NCBI GenBank assembly: GCA_015499995.1
Contig: JADNRV010000140.1
Location: 62,001-126,000 of the forward strand
DNA length: 64,000 nt
Direction of reading: 5' to 3'
From: Flammula alnicola
Lineage: Eukaryota; Basidiomycota; Agaricomycetes; Agaricales; Strophariaceae
The translations under genes were made by a program, and so were the position numbers. The notes under the pieces are model-generated. The model was given only the letters and a program-made list of their open reading frames with translations, made no database searches and was not told the origin of the DNA. Below, piece by piece: positions 31,477-42,214 of this stretch. Position 1 is the first letter of the stretch; each line of letters begins with the position of its first letter.

Positions 31477-31513
31477 CCAACTTCCCGGACCTTTGGTGGG
31501 TGGGTCAATTCGG
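31477..31513 (+). repeat. Left 37-bp terminal inverted repeat
   Basis: It begins CCAACTTCCCGGACC and ends TGGGTCAATTCGG. It is the exact reverse complement of 42462-42498. Confidence 0.9.
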
Positions 31514-31854
31514 GCATCTCGGACAAAAATTCGAACAATTTGAACATCACGTGTCCATTTTCCCAGGTTCTAATCGCCATATTATCTTATCTCTGGCTCC
31601 TGCACAATCTCTGTCTCATGGGTTTCACTGTTTCCACTCGTGGTTCGATACTCATTAGATGTATCTGGCCTGCTGCGGTGCCCGGGACACGTCACGTGAC
31701 TGGGGCACCTGCCGCTTCTGGCGGGCGGGGTTACCTGCGCCATGATGCATGTGTCACGTCGCGTCACGCTGGGTTACCTCGCGCCCTGGGCCCGGGTTGG
31801 CTCGACGCGGGCGCTTAAGTGCCGTGAAGGCCACGATGGATGGTGGAACACTGA

Positions 31855-32060
31855 ATAGTAGTTAATTATATGCATTCTAATGTTAATTATATGCATTCTA
31901 ATTGATCCCTGGTGCTGAATGAGATCCCTGGTGCTGAATGAGCTATATGTTTGGTTTTTTTGTCTGCATTTTCTTGTCTGCATTTGGTTCTGGGTGCTGA
32001 ATGGGTTTTGGTTCTGGGTGCTAAATGGGTGCTGACTGGGTGCGGAAATGGGCACTTACT
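31855..32060 (+). repeat. Run of consecutive pairwise tandem duplications
   Basis: Four different short units are each present exactly twice, side by side: GTTAATTATATGCATTCTAA, GATCCCTGGTGCTGAATGA, (T)CTTGTCTGCATTT and TTTTGGTTCTGGGTGCT(G/A)AATGGG. This is not one minisatellite but a series of independent doublings. Confidence 0.75.
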
Positions 32061-32245
32061 TTGCTGTGACCTTGGTTTTATTTTATGCGCCCTTGCATCT
32101 GGCGGCCACTTGCTTACCAAGATGCCAATTGTCTTGGATTTTCTAATCTGTCTAGGTGGCTAACACTAGCACTCTCCTAACACTAGCACTCTCGATAATC
32201 ACTCACGCCCTTTGGTGCTGAACTCACTGCTACGCCAAGCCGACC

Positions 32246-33506
32246 ATGTCTCGAGTGTCTCAAGGATATAGCAAGAATAATCTAGAGCAAGTTATCTTGT
32301 CTCTATCTTGCAACTAAAGTCTGAACTTGAATTTAAACAGATGCCTTACAAAGAAAGAACTCGCACATCTGATTAATCAACAGCGTCATTGTTGGCCCTA
32401 TGATGCTTTCAATATGTCCAAAACGCGACGCAGCGAAATGGAAGATGCCTTACTCAACCCACAGAATGGTTTCACTTGCATACCACCATCCAGCGAGTCA
32501 ACTCCAAGCACACCTGCATCGGCAGTGCTCCGATCTCCAAGCCCAGTGGAAGCAGTTAGAAAATCCCAGATTCATTTATTCTTACAGGATCGTCGGTTTG
32601 TGCCTTCTCGAAGATGCGCCGTCGACTTGGAAGTGCCTGTTACATTAGGCGCTGGTCCTCATAACCGCCATTCTGTTTCCGCATCTGAGGTGCTGTCCAG
32701 GCTCCAGGACACGCTTTCAGTGATTCGAGGTATGTCTAGATCTACTTAAGACATGATTTATCTCTAACTTTCCGCACAGCACCAGCTATTCTTTCTTGTC
32801 CGCACTACATGGATCCAAATTATCCGCAATACTTTGCGCAATGGGCTGACGGTCGACTGGAGGACTGCGCCTTTAATCCTAGTTTGCTATATTTGTCAGG
32901 CGAGAACAAATTGATTGTGTATGTGGACAAGGTATGTCTTTAACCCTCAAACTACTATCCAGAACTTATAGGCAGATACAGATTCCCGCTGAGTATCTCA
33001 CAGGCACATATCATCTTCAGGCCTCATCCGATGTCATTGATCTTCACACATCGGATTTTACAACTGAATGGCTGAAGGAACAGTTGGCTGCTATGCCCAC
33101 ATACACACGGTTTCAAGAACACCAGCGCCGCCGCCGCCTTCAGAACTCTGATATCCTTGAGGACTGGAACTTCGCTTCTAGTTTCTATCATAGATATTAC
33201 AAGAGTATGTGCAATGTTACAGTAAGTTTTTTAAAAATTATGGAACTAGTATCTTCATTCTGATACAGTGTTAATTAGAAAAAATCTATTACTTGTCTTG
33301 CAATACAAGCCGCACTTGGAATAGGTGAGACCTCCATGTCCGATGTGCTTTTAGCAAGCCGACTGGCAGTGGTCCATGGCTCTGGTGGTTCCCATGAGTC
33401 CGCCGATGTTGTACAGGAGTTACGCGCAGTTCGTGATCCCCCTTTGGGAAAAGGTGCACTGCTATACTTCCTTGAGAACTGGGAAGCGTCCCATTCAAGC
33501 ACATAG
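32246..33506 (+). CDS. Unrecognised spliced protein (~335 aa) of the composite element
   Basis: Five exons give one continuous frame: 32246-32286, 32341-32729, 32780-32931, 32976-33221 and 33279-33506 (stop TAG 33504-33506). The first donor is GCAAGT (a GC-AG intron); the others are GTATGT or GTAAGT. The N-terminus (MSRVSQGYSKNNLE, then CLTKKELAHLINQQRHCWP) looks like a small helical SAP-type DNA-binding unit, but I cannot confirm that. A Ser/Pro-rich linker follows. The middle region (YMDPNYPQYFAQWADGRLED, TSDFTTEWLKEQLAAMPT, QEHQRRRRLQNSDILEDW) is conserved-looking, and the last exon (AALGIGETSMSDVLLASRLA) ends with PLGKGALLYFLENWEA. It is convergent with the nuclease gene, 79 bp away. I do not recognise the family. 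The intact splice pattern suggests it is or was recently functional. Confidence 0.65.
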
Positions 33507-33585
33507 TACTACTATTACAATACTCGTTTACATTTACAATACTCGTTTACATATGAGAATAGACTACAAGTCTGAAGCAGAATTA

Positions 33586-35449
33586 TCAATCGCTAATTAC
33601 AATGACCTCTGGCACTGGAGAAATTGCTTCTGAGCGTTTACGTTTTCGTGTTGCCGAGGAGCTTGCCTCCGGTTGTGAATCAAGATCAATGACCGGTCCA
33701 GGATATGGGCGAGGAGTGCGAGTCTGATGTGAAGACGAAGGGGCCGCTCCTGAATGTTTACGTTGCTGAGGTGCCGAAGAGCTTGCCGCCAGCTGGAGTA
33801 AATCCAATTTACCTATGATTGATCCAGAATGTGGGTGAGGAGCATGGGATTTGTGTGAATGCAGCAGTAAAATAGAATTGGGAATGTAGTCTGCCTGAAT
33901 CCAGGTTTTCATCGGGGTAGGCTGCGTGTCAGATGTGCTCTGCATGCCCAGTCCAAGTAGCTTAACGAAGTTCTCAGCCGAGTACTCGATGCGAGCCCAA
34001 TTCCCTGGTTTTGATTTCCTGGACTGCGTAGTGATACTAAGAATCTTCGATTGAGTTTTCGGAGTGAGGCACATCTTTGTTGGACTGTTGTACGTCAAGA
34101 GAGGCTGAAATCAAAGTATTTCAGTTAGATCCACTGTGATGCACGCAGAATTTAGTAGTGTGCTTACTGAGGTGATTATTCGAAGGAAAACACCAGGCCA
34201 AAGAATATTCTGAAGCTTCTTTTCAAGATCATTAGGTGCCCAGTTCAATGTCTGTGCGCAGAATTTTGAAATTTGTGGGACGTTGGGCTCTCGTGCTATC
34301 CAGTTTGGAAGATTGGATGTTGAAGAGGCTGACACGACTGGGTAAAGATATGCTGAGACTTTATCAGGGGCGATGTGCTCGACTGAGAACTCGGATGCCA
34401 GCTTTGGATTGCGTGCAGTGAGAAATCCAGATGTATTGTATCGTAACTCAGCTTCGATGTCACGCGCTATTATTTCAAGCTCCTTGTCAAGCTTTATACT
34501 TTCCAGTTTATCAAACGCCTTCAGAAGTCGATCGCCAAATCCACAGCGCGCAAGGGCAGCCGACGTTGTGGAACCACATCCATCAAGCCCATCTGAGTAG
34601 TCGCCACCAGAAAGAACCGCTATCAAAATTAATCCCCCTCGAGACAGACCAACATTATGGTTATCCTTGATCACATCCATATTATAGACCTCATAGATCT
34701 CTGAACGGGCAACACTAGCACCAAATGATCAGTTGTGTATGTCGAAAAAATAGGAGTAATAGGAGTTTCACATACCTTTTCAGCACACGACCTGCTCCAA
34801 AAACGAGCGAGTCGCTATCGCTGGTTAGAATGACGTCGATAGCATTGTTGCAGCTGAGCAATGCAAGTTCGGCCTCAGCTTCACCGGGCACCTATTTATA
34901 GGCATAAATTATAAGGACTCTTCATAAACATTGGATCAAACAGATTACTTACTTGAAGCCAATAAAATCCAAATGACTTGATGATAGACTTACACCATTG
35001 AGACCATTCAGGAATTGTTTGAGTGTTGATTTTTCTTCCGTGCTTGAAGGAAGGTCGATCAGGACCATCAAAGACGAATATCACTATGACGGGCGCTTTG
35101 CGGAGGAATTTGCATAGCTTGAAGAAGAAAATGCGCAGCGCACCACTGAATCTGTGCTCGTACATGTGCGCTGCCTTGTCGGCAGCCACACATTCATTCA
35201 TTATAATGCTGGAAGGCAATTTCAGTCAATATGGCATAGAATATTGAGCGGCAATGAAGAAATACCTAATATCAGCGCCGATGCGCAGAAAGCTTGTTCT
35301 ATCAATGGCTGAATGGCCGTTCATTATGGTGACATCACTCAATGTGCAGATTTGTGCTGCAGGTTTGAGGATCTAGTATGATCATCAATGAGTATGTTGG
35401 TGAATCAACATGTTTCCATACACACCTGCCAGAGTCCATTGATTCCCAT
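33586..35449 (-). CDS. XPG/GEN1-like structure-specific nuclease (PIN-like fold)
   Basis: This belongs to the Rad2/XPG family, which cuts branched DNA such as flaps or Holliday junctions. The start at 35449 reads MGINGLWQ, the usual XPG-N opening, followed after an intron by ILKPAAQICTLSDV. Later exons carry VIFVFDGPDRPSFKHGRK, VPGEAEAELALL (acidic metal ligands), VILTSDSDSLVFGAGR and the helix-hairpin-helix-like LSGGDYSDGLDGCG. The C-terminal part (34098-33586) is basic and Ser/Pro-rich, with PTRKRKRSE-like basic motifs (TRKRKRSEA) that could act as a nuclear signal. There are about seven exons with short introns. GEN1-like PIN proteins are multi-copy in Agaricomycetes, and this one sits between element termini, so it is probably cargo or an element component rather than the housekeeping gene. 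The first catalytic Asp of the LRIGADI block is followed by an intron and needs checking. Confidence 0.75.
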
Positions 35450-35818
35450 GATGCTCGTTTTGTTATTGGTAAATCGGGGTGTGAGTTTGTGTGAGGTGGA
35501 AGTGAAAGGCTAAAGAGTGTTCCAGATTATGATCGACCTCGCTCTGAAACTAACTTCTCCTTTAATTTCACCTCTGGCTGGCGCTAATACAGGTATGCCA
35601 CAAATATGACCCCCAAGGTACCGTAACTAGTTACTTGTTCAAATGTCAAGGAGAATTTACATTTTTATTTACAATACATTAAAGCTGTCTCTGTGGTTTA
35701 AATGCGAAGGGTTTACCATCTCCTAGCTCGCGAGATCGCCGTTTGGGGAGAGAAAGGCAAGCAGGGCATGATACACCCTGCTCCTCTTCTCGGCCCCACA
35801 TGACAACCTTGAGAGACA
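35450..35818. other. Nuclease promoter region; nothing else seen
   Basis: This lies upstream of the minus-strand nuclease start. No convincing TATA box or ORF was seen. The captured-fragment mosaic begins at about 35700-35820. Confidence 0.4.
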
Positions 35819-36150
35819 GGACATGCAGCATGTCCTGGCTCTTCTGTAGGTGCGGAGGGCGTTCGATGGGCGGAGGCGGCGTCGACACGAGAGCAGGACA
35901 TGCACAGAGCACGTCCTGGCGATCTGTGGGTGCGGAGGCAGCGTCGACACGAGAGCTGGGCGTGCATATTGCATGCCCTGGCCGTCTGTGGGTGCGGAGG
36001 CAGTGTCGATGTGAGAGCAGGACGTGCAGCATGCACGTCCTGGCCTTCTGTAGGTGCAGAGGGCGTTCGAGGGCGGAGGCGGCGTCAACGCGAGAGCTGG
36101 GCATGCAGATTGCACGCCCTGGTCATCTGTGTGTGCAGAGGCGGCGTCTA
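35819..36150 (+). repeat. Five-unit GC-rich hairpin tandem array
   Basis: Units of about 62 or 78 bp repeat five times. Each opens with a self-complementary word (GGACATGCAGCATGTCC, GGGCGTGCATATTGCATGCCC, GGACGTGCAGCATGCACGTCC), continues CTGGC..TCTGT(A/G)GGTGCGGAGG and ends GGCGGCGTCGACACGAGAGC. The long units carry an extra GGCGTTCGATGGGCGGA segment. Single or partial copies reappear at 36805-36960 and 37635-37700, exactly between the captured gene fragments. Long minus-strand ORFs here are artefacts. Confidence 0.8.
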
Positions 36151-36199
36151 TTAGTTGAACCCCTCTGAGTACACGGCAACGCCGACGCCCGTTCCCATC

Positions 36200-36800
36200 C
36201 ACGCCCAGAGCGAAGCAGCCTCGATCATCTTGTCCACCACGAGCAGCTCCTCCGCACGTTTTTCAGGGTTCTTTTCTGGCAAATTGGCCACTTGCTCGAG
36301 TAGACAAGCTGCGGCGATCCAGAACTCGTGTGATGTTGGAACTGCCCTGCGGGCTTTGATAAGCACTGCCTTCGCTCTTTCAGGAGTTTCGAGTTGGGCA
36401 AGGGCAAGCCATAGTTTGACGGAGAGAGGAATCACTTCGATGGCACAGGCGAGCAGGATACGGGCGTCGGCTGCGGAGGATTCGAGATTGACGGTTTCTT
36501 TCCATAGACGAACCGAGTTGGGGATATGTTCGAGGGCTGAAGGAACGATTAATTTTCTATCAATAAAACTAGCACAGAGAACGGACCTTTTCGTAGAACC
36601 CGTTTCTTCGCTTTGATGTCGTGTTCGAGGTCAGCAGCGGCCAGCCAGATCTTCACACTCTGGCCAACGTGCTGCACTGTGTTTGCCAGGACAACCTTCA
36701 TGTCGTCGTTGTTCTGCGATAAATCAGTTAGACAGCGTGTAACGAGTGGGACTGGAATGGCTTACGTGTAACCGAGTAGCCTCGAGCCATACATCCTTGC
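36200..36800 (-). pseudogene. PRP6: Captured fragment of Prp6 splicing factor (HAT repeats)
   Basis: On the minus strand three exon pieces give a stretch typical of the pre-mRNA splicing factor Prp6 of the U4/U6.U5 tri-snRNP: SKDVWLEATRLH, then MKVVLANTVQHVGQSVKIWL and DIKAKKRVLRK, then ALEHIPNSVRLWKETVNLE, VIPLSVKLWLALAQLETPER and AVPTSHEFWIAAACLLEQV. Two introns (about 36540-36585 and 36715-36770) are retained with sound splice sites. Neither the start nor the end of the gene is present. The last residues before the hairpin array (GTGVGVAVYSEG) do not look like Prp6. Retained introns point to DNA-level capture, not retroposition. Confidence 0.8.
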
Positions 36801-36959
36801 TCTTCAGTCGTCTGTGGGTGCGGAGGCGGCATTGACGCGAGAGCAGGACGTGCTCTGTAGGTGCGGAGGGCGTTGCAGGTGCGGAGGGCGTTGTAGGTGC
36901 GGAGGGCGTTCGATGGGCAGAGGCGGCATCGACACGAGAGCAGGACGTGCTCTGTGCCA

Positions 36960-37640
36960 GTCGGCGTCGGCGGGCCCATGATGGTGCTCGTGCTCATGCT
37001 GGTATTACTAGACGATCCCAAAGATGCGACGCTATAAAAGCTCACGTCCATCACCGTGTTCGTACCAGTCCCCGCGCTCATCGTCGTCCTATCACCAACA
37101 CTGCTCCCACTGCTCGACTCCTCAGCAACGCTGGCACTATCCACCCCAGACTCAACAATGGACTCATCCCGCCCCACGCTCTCCGTCTCGCTGGCGTTCA
37201 ACACCTTCCCCGTCGTCCGATCCCTTCCACGCCTCTTGCAGCCCCTTTGGCTGTCCCTCTCTTTCTCCCTGTCCCTGTCCCTGTCCCTATCCACCCACCC
37301 ACCACCCGCAAGCACCACCGCACCGCCCAACACCGCGCCAATCCCACTCGCCGCAGCGCTCCTCACATTTGTGTCGGGGCTCAGGCTGCCGATGGGGCTG
37401 CTGCCCAACGACCCTGGGCGGTCCCTCTCCCACGATGAGGACGACGATGACGCGGGGCTGTGCTTGGGTCTGGATCATCGGCTGTGGATGGCCACGGGAG
37501 AGTAATGACGAGCGGCCGGAGTCTGGCTGTCTTCCGCGCGTCGGAGGAGGCGAGAGGAGGTCGGACGACGAGCCCGAGGGCCTGGAGGTCCCAGAAGACC
37601 CGAGTAAGGCACCAGTGCTGGTGCTGGATGACACACATCC
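36960..37640 (-). pseudogene. Second captured gene fragment, unknown origin
   Basis: On the minus strand an open stretch reads IGSLSPDTNVRSAAASGIGA, then a hydrophobic/glycine run (VLGGAVVLAGGGWV), an RDRDRDREKERD basic-acidic tract and a Ser/Thr-rich tail. The last part (DVSFYSVASLGSSSN, MGPPTPTG) stops at the hairpin repeat near 36950. The other end stops at the repeat copy near 37640. It resembles a low-complexity membrane-anchored region of a host protein, but I cannot identify it. Confidence 0.45.
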
Positions 37641-37689
37641 TGGCCCTCTGTGGGTGCGAAGGCCGCGTTGATGCGAGAGCAGGACGTGC

Positions 37690-38003
37690 AGCCGCAGGGA
37701 GACGAGAAGGACGTGTGTCTGCACGCCCTGGTTCGCGAGATCTTCGTCCGGGGTGTACGAGTCGAGCAGGGCATGCAGATCTGTGTCGAGGTTACTTGGG
37801 GCAGAGAAGGCGAGCAGGAGGGGAGCCATGTTTCCCAGTTCGAGGCAGTCACTGGTTTGATACCAAGTGACTGCCTTGTTGCCTTTAACGAGAATCTGTG
37901 ATGTAGAAAAAGTTAGTCAACGGTGCATGGAATACGAGACAAAGGACAAACGACGAGCCCAGGCGAAAGCTCAAGTCGTCTGTGCAGAGAGAACTTACCA
38001 TTG
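37690..38003 (-). pseudogene. Third captured gene fragment (5' end of a gene, unknown)
   Basis: On the minus strand an ATG at about 38002 is followed at once by GTAAGT. After an intron of about 100 nt, the exon reads ILVKGNKAVTWYQTSDCLEL, APLLLAFSAPSNLDTDLHAL and LDSYTPDEDL before reaching the hairpin repeat at 37700. It therefore looks like the first exons of a host gene joined to the repeat. I do not recognise the protein. Confidence 0.5.
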
Positions 38004-38107
38004 TGGCCTGTTGGCTGGCATGCTGGTCTGACCCTCTCGTCGCGTCCCTTCCCTTGAGATCGGTCCCAGTATAGATCCTATCCTTGTGGAAAGAGAGATA
38101 ATCGGCA

Positions 38108-38155
38108 CCTGCAACGCATTTGCCACAAGGTCACGTGTGGCAAAAGCGTTGCAGG
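38108..38155. repeat. 19-bp-arm hairpin at the edge of the fragment mosaic
   Basis: CCTGCAACGCATTTGCCAC and GTGGCAAAAGCGTTGCAGG are inverted around AAGGTCACGT, with one mismatch. It lies upstream of the third fragment and may mark the mosaic's right boundary. Confidence 0.8.
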
Positions 38156-38291
38156 AACAACTTACATCATCACCGGGAAATTCACGCGCGCACTTACGAG
38201 ACAAAAAAAACCAGTAAATCACCAATAAATTCGCAATAAATCATGTATAAAATATAGGATGTAAAATAAACTCTAAATTGATTATATCAGA

Positions 38292-41200
38292 TTACTTACA
38301 GTAAGCCAACGAGGTGGCCATAATTTCGCGGACCGTCTCGGGACCACGAATGTTATTCTGAAGTTGCTTGCAAAAGGCTGTTGGGCTCGCGAGGTAACCT
38401 GGACCTGGAATTGGATACTTTTCCTCTAAGAATCGAAGCGCCAACTGAACATTCCAGTTTGGCTTTGTGGCAAGCTGAGTAACAAGATCAATGATCTGCT
38501 TTCTTCGTGAAGCCTCGGTCTTCTGGCCTTGAACGTTTCGGCGCCAGCGTGCTGCCCAACCTTCTGAAAGGTGTCGGACAGATAATTTCCCATCAACTCC
38601 GTCTGCCCATTCCTCCCAGATCCCCCTAACTGACAAACCCTTCTGATAGACATAGATTGGGAGCCATTCTTCTTGAATTGGACCAGTTGGATAGCGCATC
38701 CATTCAAATTGATGCCTAGATAGACGCTCAACTCCATATTTGGTCTTCAGGGACCCGATCATCTTTAATTGATGGTCACGCTCTTCGTCGTCTTTCGATA
38801 GGATGAAGCTCTGTCGAAGAATTTGAAGATTGTCTGGCCAGATAGAAATTATTGGGACTTGAGTAAGGACTGAGGGAGTGATATATGAAGTTGAAGGGGC
38901 TAGAATATTAGGGATAGACCTGCAATCTTGATTACTGGTCGCATTTGAGTTAAAAGATGAGACCGGTGGTGGTGGACTATCTCGATTAGAATAGGACTAG
39001 TTGGTCATAGAATGGGAGGAGTGCAAAGCACTAGATCCACGTGAGTAATTCTCGTGAGGCGTGGTTGAGCGACTTGTGTATCTCGAACCGGTAGTCTTTC
39101 GGCCGTTTGAAGTTACTTGATTAATCATCATTCCTTCAAGGTATTCGAGCCGCTGGATCAATTCGGACTGGCCATGGGTTTGGTGAGAGTAAAATGATTG
39201 GAGAATTCCCTGCATTGATGCAGATAGCGTCTCGGGAAGCATTGCGAGTTTCTCGCGGGCATGCGCTTCCGTCTCCTCCATAATTTTTGTAGATGTTGCA
39301 GCAAACTCTCGAAAGATCGGCATATTGAATGGGGCATAGTTCCATAAATGGCAAGTGGGATGGAGTGTGTATAGCACTGCGGCGTCTTGTAGAAGGATCA
39401 CTCAAAATTCTATAAGGAGGAGCAGAAAGTTTTTTAAAGAAAAGTCAGTAGCTTTAGAGCCAAATTCTTCGATCCGCTTCTGATAGGTGGCCAGCTCGTC
39501 CTCGGCCCAAGGAAATAACAACCCTAAAAGTTCTGTGGGAGGAACTATAAAATTTATAAGCACGTAAGTAAAGACAAGACAGAGTAGGTGCTAATTTTAT
39601 ACCTAGCGATGCTCGAGGGAGAACATATGTCGATGGATTCTCAGGGCTAAACATGGCTGATGCAAGCATGGCATGTCGCGGAAGTCCACGGTCATAAATT
39701 TCAGAATACGCATCACCTGATTTCCATCGTCCGAGAACTTTAGTGTCCACTGTGGCAGCACCATTTTCGCGGGCAACACCAGCCGTGTACGGACGGCCTG
39801 CATGTGTAACTGCAGAGACACTGATATTATTGCGAGCGTGCATTGTTGTCACGCGCTCATGATGATCTATATTATTTTTGAACTTATTAGTTTTCCGACA
39901 CATAGATTTTGATAATGATAAGGCTTACTGTCATATTTCATCTGATTTGTTCCAGTGGGTTCGCCACTCTGATCTTTCCCAGGAAATAAAAACACTTTGT
40001 ACCAGTCCCGGCGACCAAACTCGGTATGGTGAGCATCTTCAAAATCCAGCGCAAAGGAAGGAGGGTTCTTTTTTAAGATATGAAAATGGCTGAAGAGGTA
40101 AAACGCAATGCCTCCAAACCCACAGAGCTCAGGAATGCGATGTCGAAATATGCCGTGTTCATCTACCCGACCAGTCACATTTGTCTTTGACTGATCTGCC
40201 ATAATACCGAGGGTCTTCGCAGATTAGATTCACATCAACAAGTCTAAAAATAGTAGGCACATAGATACGTACCTGAAGCTTCACATCACGTCCGATGTTT
40301 CCCATCGGTATTGAGCGAAAGAAAAGGTCTGAGAGTAAGGTGAGACGGGTGCTGTTGCCACGAAATGCGAGAGTTGTTGACAGTAGAAGCATGCCCCGAT
40401 CATGAAGCCCAAGATGGATTTGGGATTTTGAAGGCCCAAAGGTTTCTAGCATCCATAACGACATCTTGATTAGCTCCTCTGTTGTGTAGGTATCTTATGA
40501 GAAATAAATACATCAGACAGAGTGAGATTACGGTCAGATCTATGAAATCCTACCATTTGTTGTGCCTTTAGCCTTTAGAATATGTGCCTCTTGAATTCTC
40601 TTTGGTTCATTTGCAGATGCTGCAGTCTCATAGCTCTTAACCCATTCTTGACTATGGAGTGGGATACGCGTCTCCAGGCAGTTAGAGTACGCTTCCTCAT
40701 GCTGGTGCTCAAGCATATAGCGTTGGAGCACGCTGATGGTTTGTTTGATGCTTTCTTTTCCAACAGATGTTCCGGTAACCTCTTGGCCTCAGTTGTTGCG
40801 CTTCGAATACATGTAAATTAAAATAATCCACTGAGATAATAGTAACATACCTTGTTTCGAGTGCACTCATTCTCAAGAAATAAGGCGACCTTCTCTCCAA
40901 TAATAGGATGTGCAGGAATTCTAACGTGAGCGGCGTCATTCTTGCCGCGTCGATCTTGATCTGCTCCCATAATTTTACGTAGTTCTTTACATGCCGTGGG
41001 TAAGCTTCATCGGTCCCCTTCCCCTTGTCCATCCCACGCTGTAATTCAAGCCGATTAAGATGTGCTTCTTGCTGGATTATTGTAAGCAGATTAGGAGTCA
41101 GGTTATTGGACAAGGGTGGTGGATTGATGAGTGGCGCTTGAAAGGGAGTCTGAGCGCCATACTTGGATGTAAGATTTGCTTGAGACTGGTCCAAAGCACC

Positions 41201-41464
41201 AACTGTTTCCGAGTTAATGCGAGTGAGCTCCCCCGGCCAATTAACATCAATAGACTCGGAGGAAGCAGTGACTGGTGTATTTGGCTGATCTGGTTGAGAA
41301 CTTGTGGCATCTTCAATGCGAGCCTTTTTTCGGTGTTGATAGCGACACTGTCCTGTGATTGCATCTACCCGTTTGCGAGTAGGTGATTCAGGAGGAACGG
41401 CGCGGCCATTCACCGAGGTCATTTCAGTGTCGCTCGGGTAGAATTCACTAGATGTGTCCGACAT
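38292..41464 (-). CDS. Crypton-like tyrosine recombinase with GCR1_C-like domain
   Basis: This multi-exon gene starts at 41464 (MSDTSSEFYPSDTEM). A Ser/Thr-rich N-terminus is followed by helical core-binding exons (40490-40274; GMLLLSTTLAFRGNSTRLTL). The catalytic domain has DEHGIFRHRIPELCGFGGIA and FGRRDWYKVFLFPG (about 40216-39930). An exon at about 39868-39600 carries the H-x-x-R box (VTHAGRPYTAGVAR), GRWKSGDAYSEI and the likely tyrosine nucleophile in IYDRGLPRHAM. Downstream are LLFPWAEDELATYQKRI, a coiled region and, at 38650-38400, a GCR1_C-like DNA-binding unit (VRGIWEEWADGVDGKLSV, RRKQIIDLVTQLA). That order is the one known for fungal Cryptons. Donors GTATGT and GTACGT are visible at 40850 and 40272. 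The junction near 40800 does not resolve to one clean frame by eye, so one lesion is possible. Confidence 0.75.
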
Positions 41465-41995
41465 GGTAGATGATTGTGGGTTAGAACTAAAAATCCGGAA
41501 TATAAGCCACTATGCTCACATATAACTGATAAGAACAATGCACTCAAGCAGAAATATTGAGTGCCACTGTGGCCCGGGTGGCAGTCATGTACTCGAAACA
41601 CAGCAGTTAAACTGAGACCTCAGGTGCTGTGGGTTCTCAGTGGGTTATGAAAAAACAAGTAATTGGAATGATTTATTATCTGGATCTACTCTGTACATAG
41701 AGTATACTGTACAGCAGTGCAAGAATGAAATGAGGAGCATTGTGGCCTCGGTAGGCGCCTTGTCGAATAGGAGAAATATTGGGCATATCGGCTATCACAG
41801 CCGGGGCACATGTTTGTGCATATTGTATGATGGCCCGATCGGGCCCACCCCAGGCGTACACAGAGATATTCGGGTGGTTACGTGCCCTACCCCGTTCGGG
41901 GGGTAACCTGCGAGGTAACCTGGGCTTTGATCGACCCCTCCATATACTCTATATATTACAGATGTTAGCCATAGATATTATTCAATCCTATCACG

Positions 41996-42214
41996 ATGCA
42001 ACCAGAAACTCCCTCTCGAAATCCCTTCCCGCAAGCCATCTTTACTACAATGCCTTTAATGAGAACACCTTTACCAAGTACAAGTTCCCGGAAAGCCAAA
42101 ACACCTGGATCGCAGCAAAAAATGGCACGCACTCCTGCCGAGAAGCTAACCTATATATTGGGAGCTCTCCATGAAGTCAACTGGACAGTTCCGGGTTTTC
42201 TAGAGGAGTTATAG
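41996..42214 (+). pseudogene. Short fragment resembling the N-terminus of an Agaricomycete repeat-family protein
   Basis: The 72-aa ORF (MQPETPSRNPFPQAIF...) ends KLTYILGALHEVNWTVPGFL, then EEL and a stop. This short helical start resembles that of large, multi-copy Agaricomycete proteins (the DUF6589 type), whose first domain has the form ILxxLxxxxWxxxxFL. The rest is absent or degraded, and the sequence runs into the terminal repeat at 42462. Confidence 0.3.

Noticed and set aside
31338..31580. 80-aa minus-strand ORF containing the terminal repeat (PELTHPPKVREVG)
   Set aside because: The same residues appear at 42462-42498 only because the 37-bp repeat is identical; flanking residues are unrelated.
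35819..36150. CRISPR-like array
   Set aside because: Units are contiguous, variable and lack spacers, and the host is a eukaryote; it is a minisatellite with hairpins.
35679..36202. Cys/Arg/Pro-rich ORFs over the hairpin array
   Set aside because: Parallel ORFs in several frames follow the tandem repeat; not coding.
35700..38160. Definite Helitron
   Set aside because: Gene capture with introns fits, but no Rep/helicase, no TC start and no hairpin followed by CTRR could be found.
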